Below, piece by piece: positions 6,299-12,921 of a stretch of 17,618 nt of DNA. Position 1 is the first letter of the stretch, and each line of letters starts with the position of its first letter. The position numbers and the translations under genes are program-made. The notes below the pieces were generated by a model. The model had not been told where the DNA came from. It saw nothing but the letters and a program-made list of their open reading frames with translations, and searched no databases. Origin of the DNA: Phycisphaerales bacterium UBA966 (GTDB taxonomy: Bacteria; Planctomycetota; Phycisphaerae; Phycisphaerales; SM1A02); assembly GCA_002292895.1 (NCBI GenBank), contig DBCE01000081.1, positions 1 to 17,618 of the forward strand, written 5' to 3'.

Positions 6299-7438
6299 TC
6301 AGTTTCTGTTTGCTGCTGCGGGTCGTTCTTCGATCTTCAGCATCACCGTCACGTCTTTGCCGTCACGAAAAAACTTGGCGGGCACCTGAGAGCCGCTGTA
6401 GTAGTAGAGAGACTGCTGGAAGTCAACGACGCCGATGATCTTGGTGCCGTTGATCTCGGTGACGAAGTCGCCGCGGCGCACGCCCGCGGTAGTGGCGGGG
6501 CTGGGGCCGTAGAGATCGTCGACAAGGAGACCAAACTCTGGCTTCTTGAGCGCGGCAAAGGCGGCATCGTCCTTCATACGTGCCTTCAGTTCCTGCTGCG
6601 AAAGCACGGAGAATCCTGTCCACGGCGAGTGATTGGAGCGCTTCTTGGTGAGCGCCTCGGCGACGCCGAGCGCCGTGTCGATCTGCATGGCGTAGGTCAC
6701 GTAGGCGTGCGGCTGCAGGGGTTCGGACGGCTGCATTGAGGGCGGCGGAACTAACATGCCCAGCACCTCGCCCGCGGAGTTCACGAGCGAACCGCCCACG
6801 GATTCAGGGGAAATGGCCATACTTGAGTGGATGAAACTGCCAGTGAGGTCCGCCTGGTAGCACGACGCCACGGGCAGTGCCATCACTACGCCGGGTGCAA
6901 AGGTGCGCGCCGCGCCGAAGGGGTCCGCCACTGCGAACACGCTGTCGCCGATCTCGAGCGACTCGGCTTTCCCGATGCGCGCCGGCGCCAACCCGCCCAC
7001 CGTCTCGCCCTCCGCGGGCTTCAACCGAAGCACCGCGAGATTGATGGTCGGCTCGCTCCCGAGGAGCTCTGCGTCGACGCGCACGCCGGTAGATGTCTCG
7101 ATATCAACTCGCTCAGCAAATCCGCCGTTGTCAAGAAGAAGCGGAGAACGGCAGCAGATCAACATGCCATCCGTGCCGACGAAGATGCCACTTGAAACCG
7201 TAGCACGCGCCATGCCGGGGTACGGAGATTCATCCGCCACCGCCCAGCGCCCTTCGTGGGGAACGCCCTCGGGAACGCGCTGGTAGCTAGTCACTGTGAC
7301 GATCGAAGGAACGACAGACACCTGCAGCGCGCGCCGTGCCTGGTCGCCAGCGGAAAGCGAGGGAACCGCTTGCGGCGCGGTGGCCTGCGCAACCTGCGCG
7401 TGCGATGCAAGGAATAGGCAAGCGGCGAGCGTGATCAT
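6299..7438 (-). CDS. HtrA/DegP-like trypsin-fold protein with PDZ domain, apparently without catalytic triad, 379 aa
   Basis: A signal peptide (MITLAACLFLASHAQVAQA, cut near 19) leads into a degenerate trypsin-like domain at about 30-260 and one PDZ domain at about 272-370 (SPATTAGVRRGDFVTEINGT). The fold landmarks remain, but the catalytic positions do not. The HtrA block GYILTNxHV reads GMLICCRSP, so His is Ser98. The tDLAVLK block reads INLAVLRL, so Asp is Asn133. GNSGGPL reads ESVGGSL, so the nucleophile Ser is Val214. This predicts an inactive pseudoprotease, perhaps a scaffold or chaperone-like peptide binder in the periplasm. The frame is open upstream to 7582, but that stretch overlaps the divergent gene and lacks signal character; the ATG at 7436-7438 is chosen although its n-region is short of basic residues. 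Confidence 0.75.
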   Translation of the reverse strand: MITLAACLFLASHAQVAQATAPQAVPSLSAGDQARRALQVSVVPSIVTVTSYQRVPEGVPHEGRWAVADESPYPGMARATVSSGIFVGTDGMLICCRSPLLLDNGGFAERVDIETSTGVRVDAELLGSEPTINLAVLRLKPAEGETVGGLAPARIGKAESLEIGDSVFAVADPFGAARTFAPGVVMALPVASCYQADLTGSFIHSSMAISPESVGGSLVNSAGEVLGMLVPPPSMQPSEPLQPHAYVTYAMQIDTALGVAEALTKKRSNHSPWTGFSVLSQQELKARMKDDAAFAALKKPEFGLLVDDLYGPSPATTAGVRRGDFVTEINGTKIIGVVDFQQSLYYYSGSQVPAKFFRDGKDVTVMLKIEERPAAANRN

Positions 7439-7483
7439 GCGAGAGAGACTATTGATGAAGAAATTGCTACCTGCTAGCGAATG

Positions 7484-7522
7484 GTGAAGATTGCATGTGG
7501 GACCGCTGTTCACGCTGCAATC
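7484..7522. promoter_or_regulatory. Interleaved inverted repeats in a divergent promoter region
   Basis: GTGAA (7484-7488) pairs with TTCAC (7509-7513), and GATTGCA (7489-7495) pairs with TGCAATC (7516-7522). The two pairings cross, so RNA could form a pseudoknot or alternative hairpins, and DNA could offer two operator dyads. The 113-base gap between the HtrA-like and imelysin starts contains this element and no other clear signal. GCAATCC also repeats directly at 7517-7523 and 7525-7531. Chance is possible. Confidence 0.25.
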
Positions 7523-7551
7523 CGGCAATCCATCGCGCCTAGTCTTCGCGC

Positions 7552-8685
7552 GTGATCTTCCTGATTCCAGCACTGATGGCATGCGCCCTGCTGCGCGCCG
7601 CGCCCCCCGCGGACCGGTCCACGATCACCGCCGAGGCGGTGCGCGGCTACGTTCGTCACGCGGAGCGCGCCTACGACACCACCCTCACCGCAACGCAGAC
7701 GATGCGCGCGGCGGTGCAGTCTTTCTGCGCTGAACCGAGTGACGCCGCCCTTGCGCGTGCCCGGGAGGCGTGGACCGCAGCTCGCGAGGTCTATGGGCGC
7801 ACCGAGGCGTTCCGCTTTGGGAACGGCCCCATTGATGCCAAGCGTGGCGGCGTCGAGACGTTTGTTAACTCGTGGCCAGTGGACGAGGCGTACATCGATG
7901 CCGTCGAAGGTTCCGTGGGCGGCGGAATCATCGGTAACCCTGCGAAGTATCCAGCGCTCGGGCGTGCCATCCTTCGACTTCACAACCGCCGCGGCGGCGA
8001 GACCAACGTCTGCACCGGATGGCACGCGATCGAGTTCCTGCTCTGGGGGCAGGACCGCTCCGAGTCGGGACCTGGCGCACGACCCGCGACGGACTTTGTT
8101 GACGGTAAGGCTCCCTTTGCGAACCGCCGGCGCGAGTACCTGCTGGAGATCACCGACATGTTGTGCGAGGACCTTGCGAAGGTTGACGCGCAGTGGCACA
8201 CGGGCGGAGAGAACTATCGATCGCGATTCGAGGCGGACCCGAAGGCTGCGATGCAGGCGATCATGACCGGTGTTGCGCTGCTTGCGGGATTCGAGATGTC
8301 CGGCGAGCGGATGGCGGTGGCTGAAGAAACGCACGACCAGGAAGAGGAGCAGAGTTGCTTCAGCGACACAACGCACTTGGATTTCCGGGCGAACGTGCGT
8401 GGGATCGCCGACGTGCTGCGCGGCGATGGTGCGCCCGGGGTGATCGCAGTAGTAGCCACCATGGACCAAGCGCGCGCCGACGCGATGACCGCGGCGCTCG
8501 CAGCGGCAGTGTCGGCGGTTGATGCGACGCCCGCGCCGTTCGACCGCGCGATCCGCACCGCGAAGGGCAGCCCGGAGCACGCGCAGATCACGGCGGCAAT
8601 TGCTGCGCTTGAGAAACTTGGCGAGGAGATCTCCGCAGCGGCAAAGTTGATGGGCTACTCGCTTCCCTCGGAGCCGCACGGTTGA
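7552..8685 (+). CDS. Imelysin-family (peptidase M75-like) periplasmic protein, 377 aa
   Basis: The protein starts at GTG with a hydrophobic export signal (MIFLIPALMACALLRAAPPA). LMAC at 8-11 could act as a lipobox, but there are no basic residues before it, so exported or lipoprotein status is open. The imelysin hallmark GxHxxE is GWHAIE at 156-161 within TGWHAIEFLLWGQD. The early block EAFRFGNGPIDAKRGG (85-100) also fits the family, and the two helical halves have the usual length. Imelysins include the insulin-cleaving protein of Pseudomonas and relatives of EfeO. Most are now linked to iron uptake, and protease activity is doubtful for many. The next gene begins two bases after the stop, so the two are almost certainly co-transcribed. 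Confidence 0.88.
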   Translation: MIFLIPALMACALLRAAPPADRSTITAEAVRGYVRHAERAYDTTLTATQTMRAAVQSFCAEPSDAALARAREAWTAAREVYGRTEAFRFGNGPIDAKRGGVETFVNSWPVDEAYIDAVEGSVGGGIIGNPAKYPALGRAILRLHNRRGGETNVCTGWHAIEFLLWGQDRSESGPGARPATDFVDGKAPFANRRREYLLEITDMLCEDLAKVDAQWHTGGENYRSRFEADPKAAMQAIMTGVALLAGFEMSGERMAVAEETHDQEEEQSCFSDTTHLDFRANVRGIADVLRGDGAPGVIAVVATMDQARADAMTAALAAAVSAVDATPAPFDRAIRTAKGSPEHAQITAAIAALEKLGEEISAAAKLMGYSLPSEPHG

Positions 8686-8687
8686 CT

Positions 8688-10088
8688 ATGCGCACGCTAG
8701 CCTCTCATCGACACGCACACCCGCGAACGATGCTCGCCGCCGCGATGGCGCTCGCCGCGGGCGTCACGTGCGCGCTTGCGCCGCGCGGCGACACACCAGC
8801 GGAACTTGCGCGCCTCGGCGGACCTGCGACGGTGGAGATTGACACGCCGGACGCGTTCGGTCTCTCTGCGCCCGGTATCAGCAGCGAGGAGCGCCGCGCG
8901 TTCAGTGTTGGCAACTCGTTCTTTCGCGACAATTGGGTGACCGCACCGGCAAGCACCGAGGGGCGCGACGGCCTCGGTCCGCTGTTCAACGCCAACTCAT
9001 GCAGCGCGTGTCACGCCGATGACGGGCGCGGCAGACCGCCGCTGGCGCGCGGCGAAGTGGGGCTTGGCCTCGTGGTGTTCGTCAGTCCACGCGATGCCGA
9101 TGGCGCGCCGCACCCGCTGTACGGCAAGCAGCTTCAGGACCAAAGCATCTCTGGCGTCGTGCCGGAGACAGCGATTGTGCTGCGCGCGGTGCCCGTGCCC
9201 GGCGCGTATCCGGACGGCACGAAATACGAACTCAATCGCTGGGAAGCAACGTTCGAGCACCCGGCGTACGGCCCGCTCGGCGAGGTGCGGACATCGCTTC
9301 GCATTGGGCCACAGGTGATCGGCGGTGGATTACTTGAAGCGGTGCCCGACGCCGCGATCGTCGCGCGCGCCGATCCGGAGGACCGCGACGGCGACGGCGT
9401 GTCCGGTCGTCCGCACCTGGTGACGGGCGCAGATGGTGCGCGGCGTGTGGGTAAGTTTGGCTGGAAGGCATCGCAGCCGACACTTGAAGGTCAAGTGATG
9501 GCCGCGCTACACGAGGACATCGGTATCACCAACGACGCGCATCCGGTGGAATCACTCACAACCGGTGAACGAACAGCAATCACGGCGCCGAGCGGCGGAA
9601 GCCCCGAGGCAGACGCGCACAAAGTCGCGCGGCTCGCGCATTACTGCCGCGTGCTGGCGGTGCCGATGCAGCGCGATGCGGACACGCCGACGGTGGAGCG
9701 TGGGCGGCGGCTCTTCACCGATACGGGGTGTGTGACATGTCACACGCCAACAATGTCCACGGGTGATGCATCGCCGGTGACGCTTCTGCGCAACGCGACC
9801 TTCCATCCGTACACCGACCTCCTGCTCCATGACATGGGCGAAGGCCTCGCCGACGATCGTCGCGATGGCGACGCAACCGGACGCGAGTGGCGCACCCCGC
9901 CCTTGTGGGGCATTGGTCTGGTGCAAACGGTGAACGGTCACACACGTTTCCTACACGACGGGCGCGCACGCAACCTTGAGGAAGCCGTCCTCTGGCATGG
10001 CGGCGAAGCACAGCGCGCGCGGGACCGATTCATGGCAATGCCTGCAGCGGATCGCCAGGCGCTGCTTGCGTTCCTTGAATCACTGTGA
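8688..10088 (+). CDS. Di-heme oxidoreductase-like protein (DUF1111), c-type cytochrome, 466 aa
   Basis: Two c-type heme motifs are seen: CSACH at 105-109 (NANSCSACHADDGRGRPP) and CVTCH at 348-352 (TDTGCVTCHTPTMS). Late blocks typical of DUF1111 follow: YTDLLLHDMGEGLADD (375-390), REWRTPPLWGIG (399-410) and FLHDGRARNLEEAVLWHGGE (421-440). An export signal (TMLAAAMALAAGVTCALA, about 14-31) follows a basic start, as needed for heme attachment outside the cytoplasm. The ATG at 8688 is chosen; a TTG at 8682 that overlaps the imelysin stop would add two residues. The protein is distantly related to MauG/cytochrome c peroxidases. Pairing with an imelysin recalls iron-responsive loci in Pseudomonas, but the second imelysin and DUF1513 partner of those loci are absent here. 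Confidence 0.88.
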   Translation: MRTLASHRHAHPRTMLAAAMALAAGVTCALAPRGDTPAELARLGGPATVEIDTPDAFGLSAPGISSEERRAFSVGNSFFRDNWVTAPASTEGRDGLGPLFNANSCSACHADDGRGRPPLARGEVGLGLVVFVSPRDADGAPHPLYGKQLQDQSISGVVPETAIVLRAVPVPGAYPDGTKYELNRWEATFEHPAYGPLGEVRTSLRIGPQVIGGGLLEAVPDAAIVARADPEDRDGDGVSGRPHLVTGADGARRVGKFGWKASQPTLEGQVMAALHEDIGITNDAHPVESLTTGERTAITAPSGGSPEADAHKVARLAHYCRVLAVPMQRDADTPTVERGRRLFTDTGCVTCHTPTMSTGDASPVTLLRNATFHPYTDLLLHDMGEGLADDRRDGDATGREWRTPPLWGIGLVQTVNGHTRFLHDGRARNLEEAVLWHGGEAQRARDRFMAMPAADRQALLAFLESL

Positions 10089-10293
10089 GAGACGCGATGC
10101 GCGCTGCGGGTTGTAGGTGAACACTCCGCCCCGCGCACATGGGTCACACATACTGTGTTGTCAAACGAGGTCAAGTCGGTGGACATCGGCAATCGTGGGC
10201 CCAGCGTCCCGCCGTGGGAGTCAGTCGGGCATCGGGGTGCGACCCGGGCCCGAGTGCCCTTGCTGCGCGTGGGCTCAAATCATCCGCGGGCGG
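10089..10293. other. Intergenic region after the di-heme gene
   Basis: These 205 bases lie between two convergent stops. I see no convincing gene and no intrinsic terminator. A short inverted repeat, ACACA-TAC-TGTGT (10146-10158), is too small to interpret. Confidence 0.4.
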
Positions 10294-10701
10294 TCACGTC
10301 TTCCCCCACCCCGGCAACTTGCTGGCTTGCTTTGCCCACGACGCGAACTGCGCGGCATCTAGTTTCTCGCCTTCGTAGATATGGAAGTAGCGAGTGTTCT
10401 TGTCCTTGCTCTCGACGGGCGGAAGTGGTTTCAGTGATACGCCTTGGAAGAATGCAACCTTCAGGTACTTCGTGAAGCAGTGAACTCCGAGAAACCATCC
10501 CTGCCCTTCAATGCCATAGAGCGGCGAGTTCCATTTGACGGCCTTGCACGCGCCGGGGACGGCTTGCATGATGAGTGCGTCAAGCTGACGCCCGAGATCT
10601 CGCTTCCACCCTGGCATCGCAGCGATGTATGCCTGCACGGGCGCATCGCCATCGGCCTTGGCAATTTGCGGATTGGCCCGTCTGCTAGGAGTTGAATCCA
10701 T
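10294..10701 (-). CDS. DUF1801 (YdhG-like) cytoplasmic protein, 135 aa
   Basis: The small protein fits the DUF1801 pattern: an early helix (DAPVQAYIAAMPGWKRDLGR), then AVPGACKAVKWNSPLYGIEG, then WFLGVHCFTKYLKVAFFQG, and a short C-terminal helix ending KLPGWGKT. There is no signal peptide. The family includes frataxin-like iron chaperones of the Fra/YdhG type in Bacillus, but most members have no known role, so an iron function is only a possibility. The ATG at 10699-10701 is chosen; a TTG ten codons upstream is in frame but adds unrelated residues. It is divergent from the small lipoprotein, leaving 70 bases for both promoters. Confidence 0.8.
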   Translation of the reverse strand: MDSTPSRRANPQIAKADGDAPVQAYIAAMPGWKRDLGRQLDALIMQAVPGACKAVKWNSPLYGIEGQGWFLGVHCFTKYLKVAFFQGVSLKPLPPVESKDKNTRYFHIYEGEKLDAAQFASWAKQASKLPGWGKT

Positions 10702-10757
10702 GCCCCGCAAGGTACCGTACAACACAGTCAATCGCGTATTGATTCGCCATCACTCAC

Positions 10758-10762
10758 AGGAG
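10758..10762 (+). promoter_or_regulatory. Shine-Dalgarno site of the lipoprotein gene
   Basis: AGGAG ends nine bases before the ATG at 10772. It decides this start over an upstream in-frame frame that is open from 10625 but overlaps the DUF1801 gene and would bury the signal sequence. Confidence 0.6.
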
Positions 10763-10771
10763 CCCTGCGAC

Positions 10772-11209
10772 ATGAATTCCATTCTTCGATTGCTCACGCC
10801 AGCGGCACTCCTCGCCTCCGTTGTTGGCTGCGCCGCTCCGCGCGCCACTCCGCAGATGGAACAGGAGAACCTGAAGTGGTCAGCAAACTACGCGTCCGAC
10901 TTTGCAAAGTTGGTGCAGAGCTATGTCAACAAGGAATTCGTTCCCTCGCCGGACAAGGCAACGCTGTTGACACAAGCGGCCATTCTTGCGCATCACGCGC
11001 AGGTGCAGGCGAAGTCGGTTGCCGCATACACGCCAAGTAACACCAAAGAGTCGGAATTCATGTTGAGGGACCTGCAGGCACGCGCCGTCGGCCTGCAAGA
11101 AGAATGCAAAGCTCTGGAAATGCAATGGAACGTCTGGCAGGTGCAACACGGCCTGCAGAAGATCGAAGACATTGAGATGGTCTATGTGCGCGCCGATCCG
11201 GGGTGCTGA
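10772..11209 (+). CDS. Small predicted lipoprotein of unknown function, 145 aa
   Basis: The N-terminus is a lipoprotein signal: MNSILRLLTPAALLASVVGC, with lipobox VVGC placing the acylated Cys at residue 20. The mature part is mostly helical and rich in Gln, Glu and Lys, with a possible short coiled coil around residues 65-125. No enzymatic motif is seen and I recognise no family. A clear AGGAG supports the start. The gene converges on the MFS transporter gene, with 16 bases between the stops and no visible hairpin terminator. Confidence 0.75.
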   Translation: MNSILRLLTPAALLASVVGCAAPRATPQMEQENLKWSANYASDFAKLVQSYVNKEFVPSPDKATLLTQAAILAHHAQVQAKSVAAYTPSNTKESEFMLRDLQARAVGLQEECKALEMQWNVWQVQHGLQKIEDIEMVYVRADPGC

Positions 11210-11225
11210 TCTGCTGACCGGACGT

Positions 11226-12779
11226 TTAGATGCCTTTGACCTTGTTCGCCACCGCTTTACTTTCCACCTCTGCTAAATACTTACGCGTTGCAGCAGGCAG
11301 CAATGTCCACATGCGGATCGCGAAGATCAGTCCGATGATGGTGAATGGGAACAGGAACATCGGCCAGTAGGCCCAACTCTTGGTGGCAAGAATTCCCACT
11401 GCAAACGCCTGAATGGCGCTGCCGAGTTTGCTGAATGCATCGGCGATTCCGGTTGCAGTGGCTGCTGCCTTCTTGCCGCCAAAGTCGGCGGTGGCCGTTC
11501 CGGACATGATGCTGTGCACGCCGATCACGCCCATCATGGTGCCGATGGCGCATGCACCGATGATCCACGGACGCGCCGTCAAGAACAGATCCGTGAACGA
11601 GCCCGACACTGCGCCAACGGATTCCGCCGTTGCGTTGATCGGCTGCCACACCAAGGTGAGGATCATGGTTCCCGTGGTGGCAAACATGATGCACTGCATC
11701 AGCGCCGCCGACGGCGCACGGCGCGACTGGAACAAACGGTCGCTGAGCCAGCCTGCTGTAAACCCGCCCGCGATGCCAGTGACGCAGCCCCAGAAACCCC
11801 AGTTCTGCGTGACCACTGGCACGCCCAGCGGCGTTTCCTTGGCGAACAGCAAGTACCAATTCAGGATGCCGTCGCGGAGCACGCCGGAGGTGAGTTCAAC
11901 AACACCAATCATCAGGATGATGGGGTTACTGAGGATCTTCCAAATCAACTGGAAGTAGCCGTACTTTTTGTCCTGCGAGTCATCGGCGGACGCGTCATGG
12001 GTATCAAGCGGATCGAAGCCCGCCTGGTCCGGCGTGTCCTTCAGGAGCACCACGTCAATCAGGGCCCACACAATCATGATCATTGCCGGGATCAAGAAGA
12101 TCAACCACAGCGCAGGAACCGTGCGTCCATCCAAGATGAAGAGTGAATTCAAGATCGTGCGCGTGGTGGTTGGTACGGCAGGCTGCTGTAACTGAACTGC
12201 GTCAGCAATAGCGCGCCCCCAGTCGAATGCGAAGTACACGCCCAGTGAGATCAGCGTGCCGAAAATGGCGCCGAACGTGCCGCGCTCACGGACGTGGAAC
12301 CAATAGCTCTTGACCTTGATGGTGCTGACCGCACCAAAGCTCTGGAAGAGCATGTTGAGACTGTAAAGAACCGCCAATGCCACGCCGAGTTTCACGGGCA
12401 GCTTGTCGTACATAAAGAGGTAAAGCGCACCCGCCATGCATGCGTTCATCAGCGCGGAACCAATCGCTCCAATCAACATGCCACGCTTGCCACCCAACTT
12501 GTCAACAAGGGGCCCAATGAAAAACAGACCGATCGCATACGTGGTGGCGCCGGCACTGGCGATGAAGCCGAACTCTGCTTTGGTCATCAGCGCACCAAGC
12601 GCAACCGCCGCCACGGTCAGGTTGTAACGTCCCATGTACAGAAATGAATAGGTCATCCCCAGCGGGAACCAGTTCACAAAGCGCCGCCACATGAACTTCC
12701 GCGTGTGCTTGAGCGGGTTGGTCAGGAAGTACAGGGTGACGATGTATGCGAGAGCGAGGCTGACCAGAAAGAGAGTCAT
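11226..12779 (-). CDS. MFS transporter, organophosphate:phosphate antiporter-like, 517 aa
   Basis: About twelve hydrophobic segments span the protein. Family features include GRYNL at 50-54 at the start of the first canonical helix region, an MFS motif A at 89-100 (GPLVDKLGGKRG), and SYWFHVRERGTFGAIFGTL at 158-176, which resembles the equivalent loop of GlpT/UhpT/UhpC proteins. These exchange sugar or glycerol phosphates for phosphate in the inner membrane, or sense them; the substrate here cannot be read. An extra N-terminal hydrophobic segment (MTLFLVSLALAYIVTLYFL) precedes the usual start. The ATG at 12777-12779 is chosen over an in-frame ATG 33 codons upstream, whose extension has no transporter character. 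It follows isocitrate dehydrogenase by 142 bases on the same strand; co-transcription is possible. Confidence 0.85.
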   Translation of the reverse strand: MTLFLVSLALAYIVTLYFLTNPLKHTRKFMWRRFVNWFPLGMTYSFLYMGRYNLTVAAVALGALMTKAEFGFIASAGATTYAIGLFFIGPLVDKLGGKRGMLIGAIGSALMNACMAGALYLFMYDKLPVKLGVALAVLYSLNMLFQSFGAVSTIKVKSYWFHVRERGTFGAIFGTLISLGVYFAFDWGRAIADAVQLQQPAVPTTTRTILNSLFILDGRTVPALWLIFLIPAMIMIVWALIDVVLLKDTPDQAGFDPLDTHDASADDSQDKKYGYFQLIWKILSNPIILMIGVVELTSGVLRDGILNWYLLFAKETPLGVPVVTQNWGFWGCVTGIAGGFTAGWLSDRLFQSRRAPSAALMQCIMFATTGTMILTLVWQPINATAESVGAVSGSFTDLFLTARPWIIGACAIGTMMGVIGVHSIMSGTATADFGGKKAAATATGIADAFSKLGSAIQAFAVGILATKSWAYWPMFLFPFTIIGLIFAIRMWTLLPAATRKYLAEVESKAVANKVKGI

Positions 12780-12921
12780 GAGGCGTTCCAGTGGTGAATG
12801 AGTCAGGACGCAGGCTGACAGAGCGTAACTGAACGCGGCATGGCGTCGCTGTTCCGGGGGGAGTGGCTCAGAGTTCAAACGGACAGGCAGCCATTTGCCT
12901 CACACTGCCCTGCTAGCCCAC

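Noticed and set aside
7439..7582. N-terminal extension of the HtrA-like protein by 48 residues
   Set aside because: It would bury the signal peptide and overlap the divergent imelysin start; composition is atypical.
7510..8679. Long minus-strand reading frame (389 residues) across the imelysin gene
   Set aside because: It is exactly codon-aligned antisense to a gene with clear family motifs, Arg-rich without any recognisable domain, and explained by rare TTA/CTA/TCA codons in the sense gene.
10117..10475. Small plus-strand reading frames between the di-heme and lipoprotein genes
   Set aside because: Several overlapping short frames in different phases, partly antisense to DUF1801, with no ribosome site or recognisable protein.
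10687..10699. GTTGAATCC resembling a tRNA T-arm
   Set aside because: It lies at the start of the DUF1801 gene, and no cloverleaf stems can be formed around it.
12880..12900. Short stem (AGGCA/TGCCT) between icd and the MFS transporter gene as a terminator
   Set aside because: Only five base pairs and no T-run on the minus strand; too weak to call.
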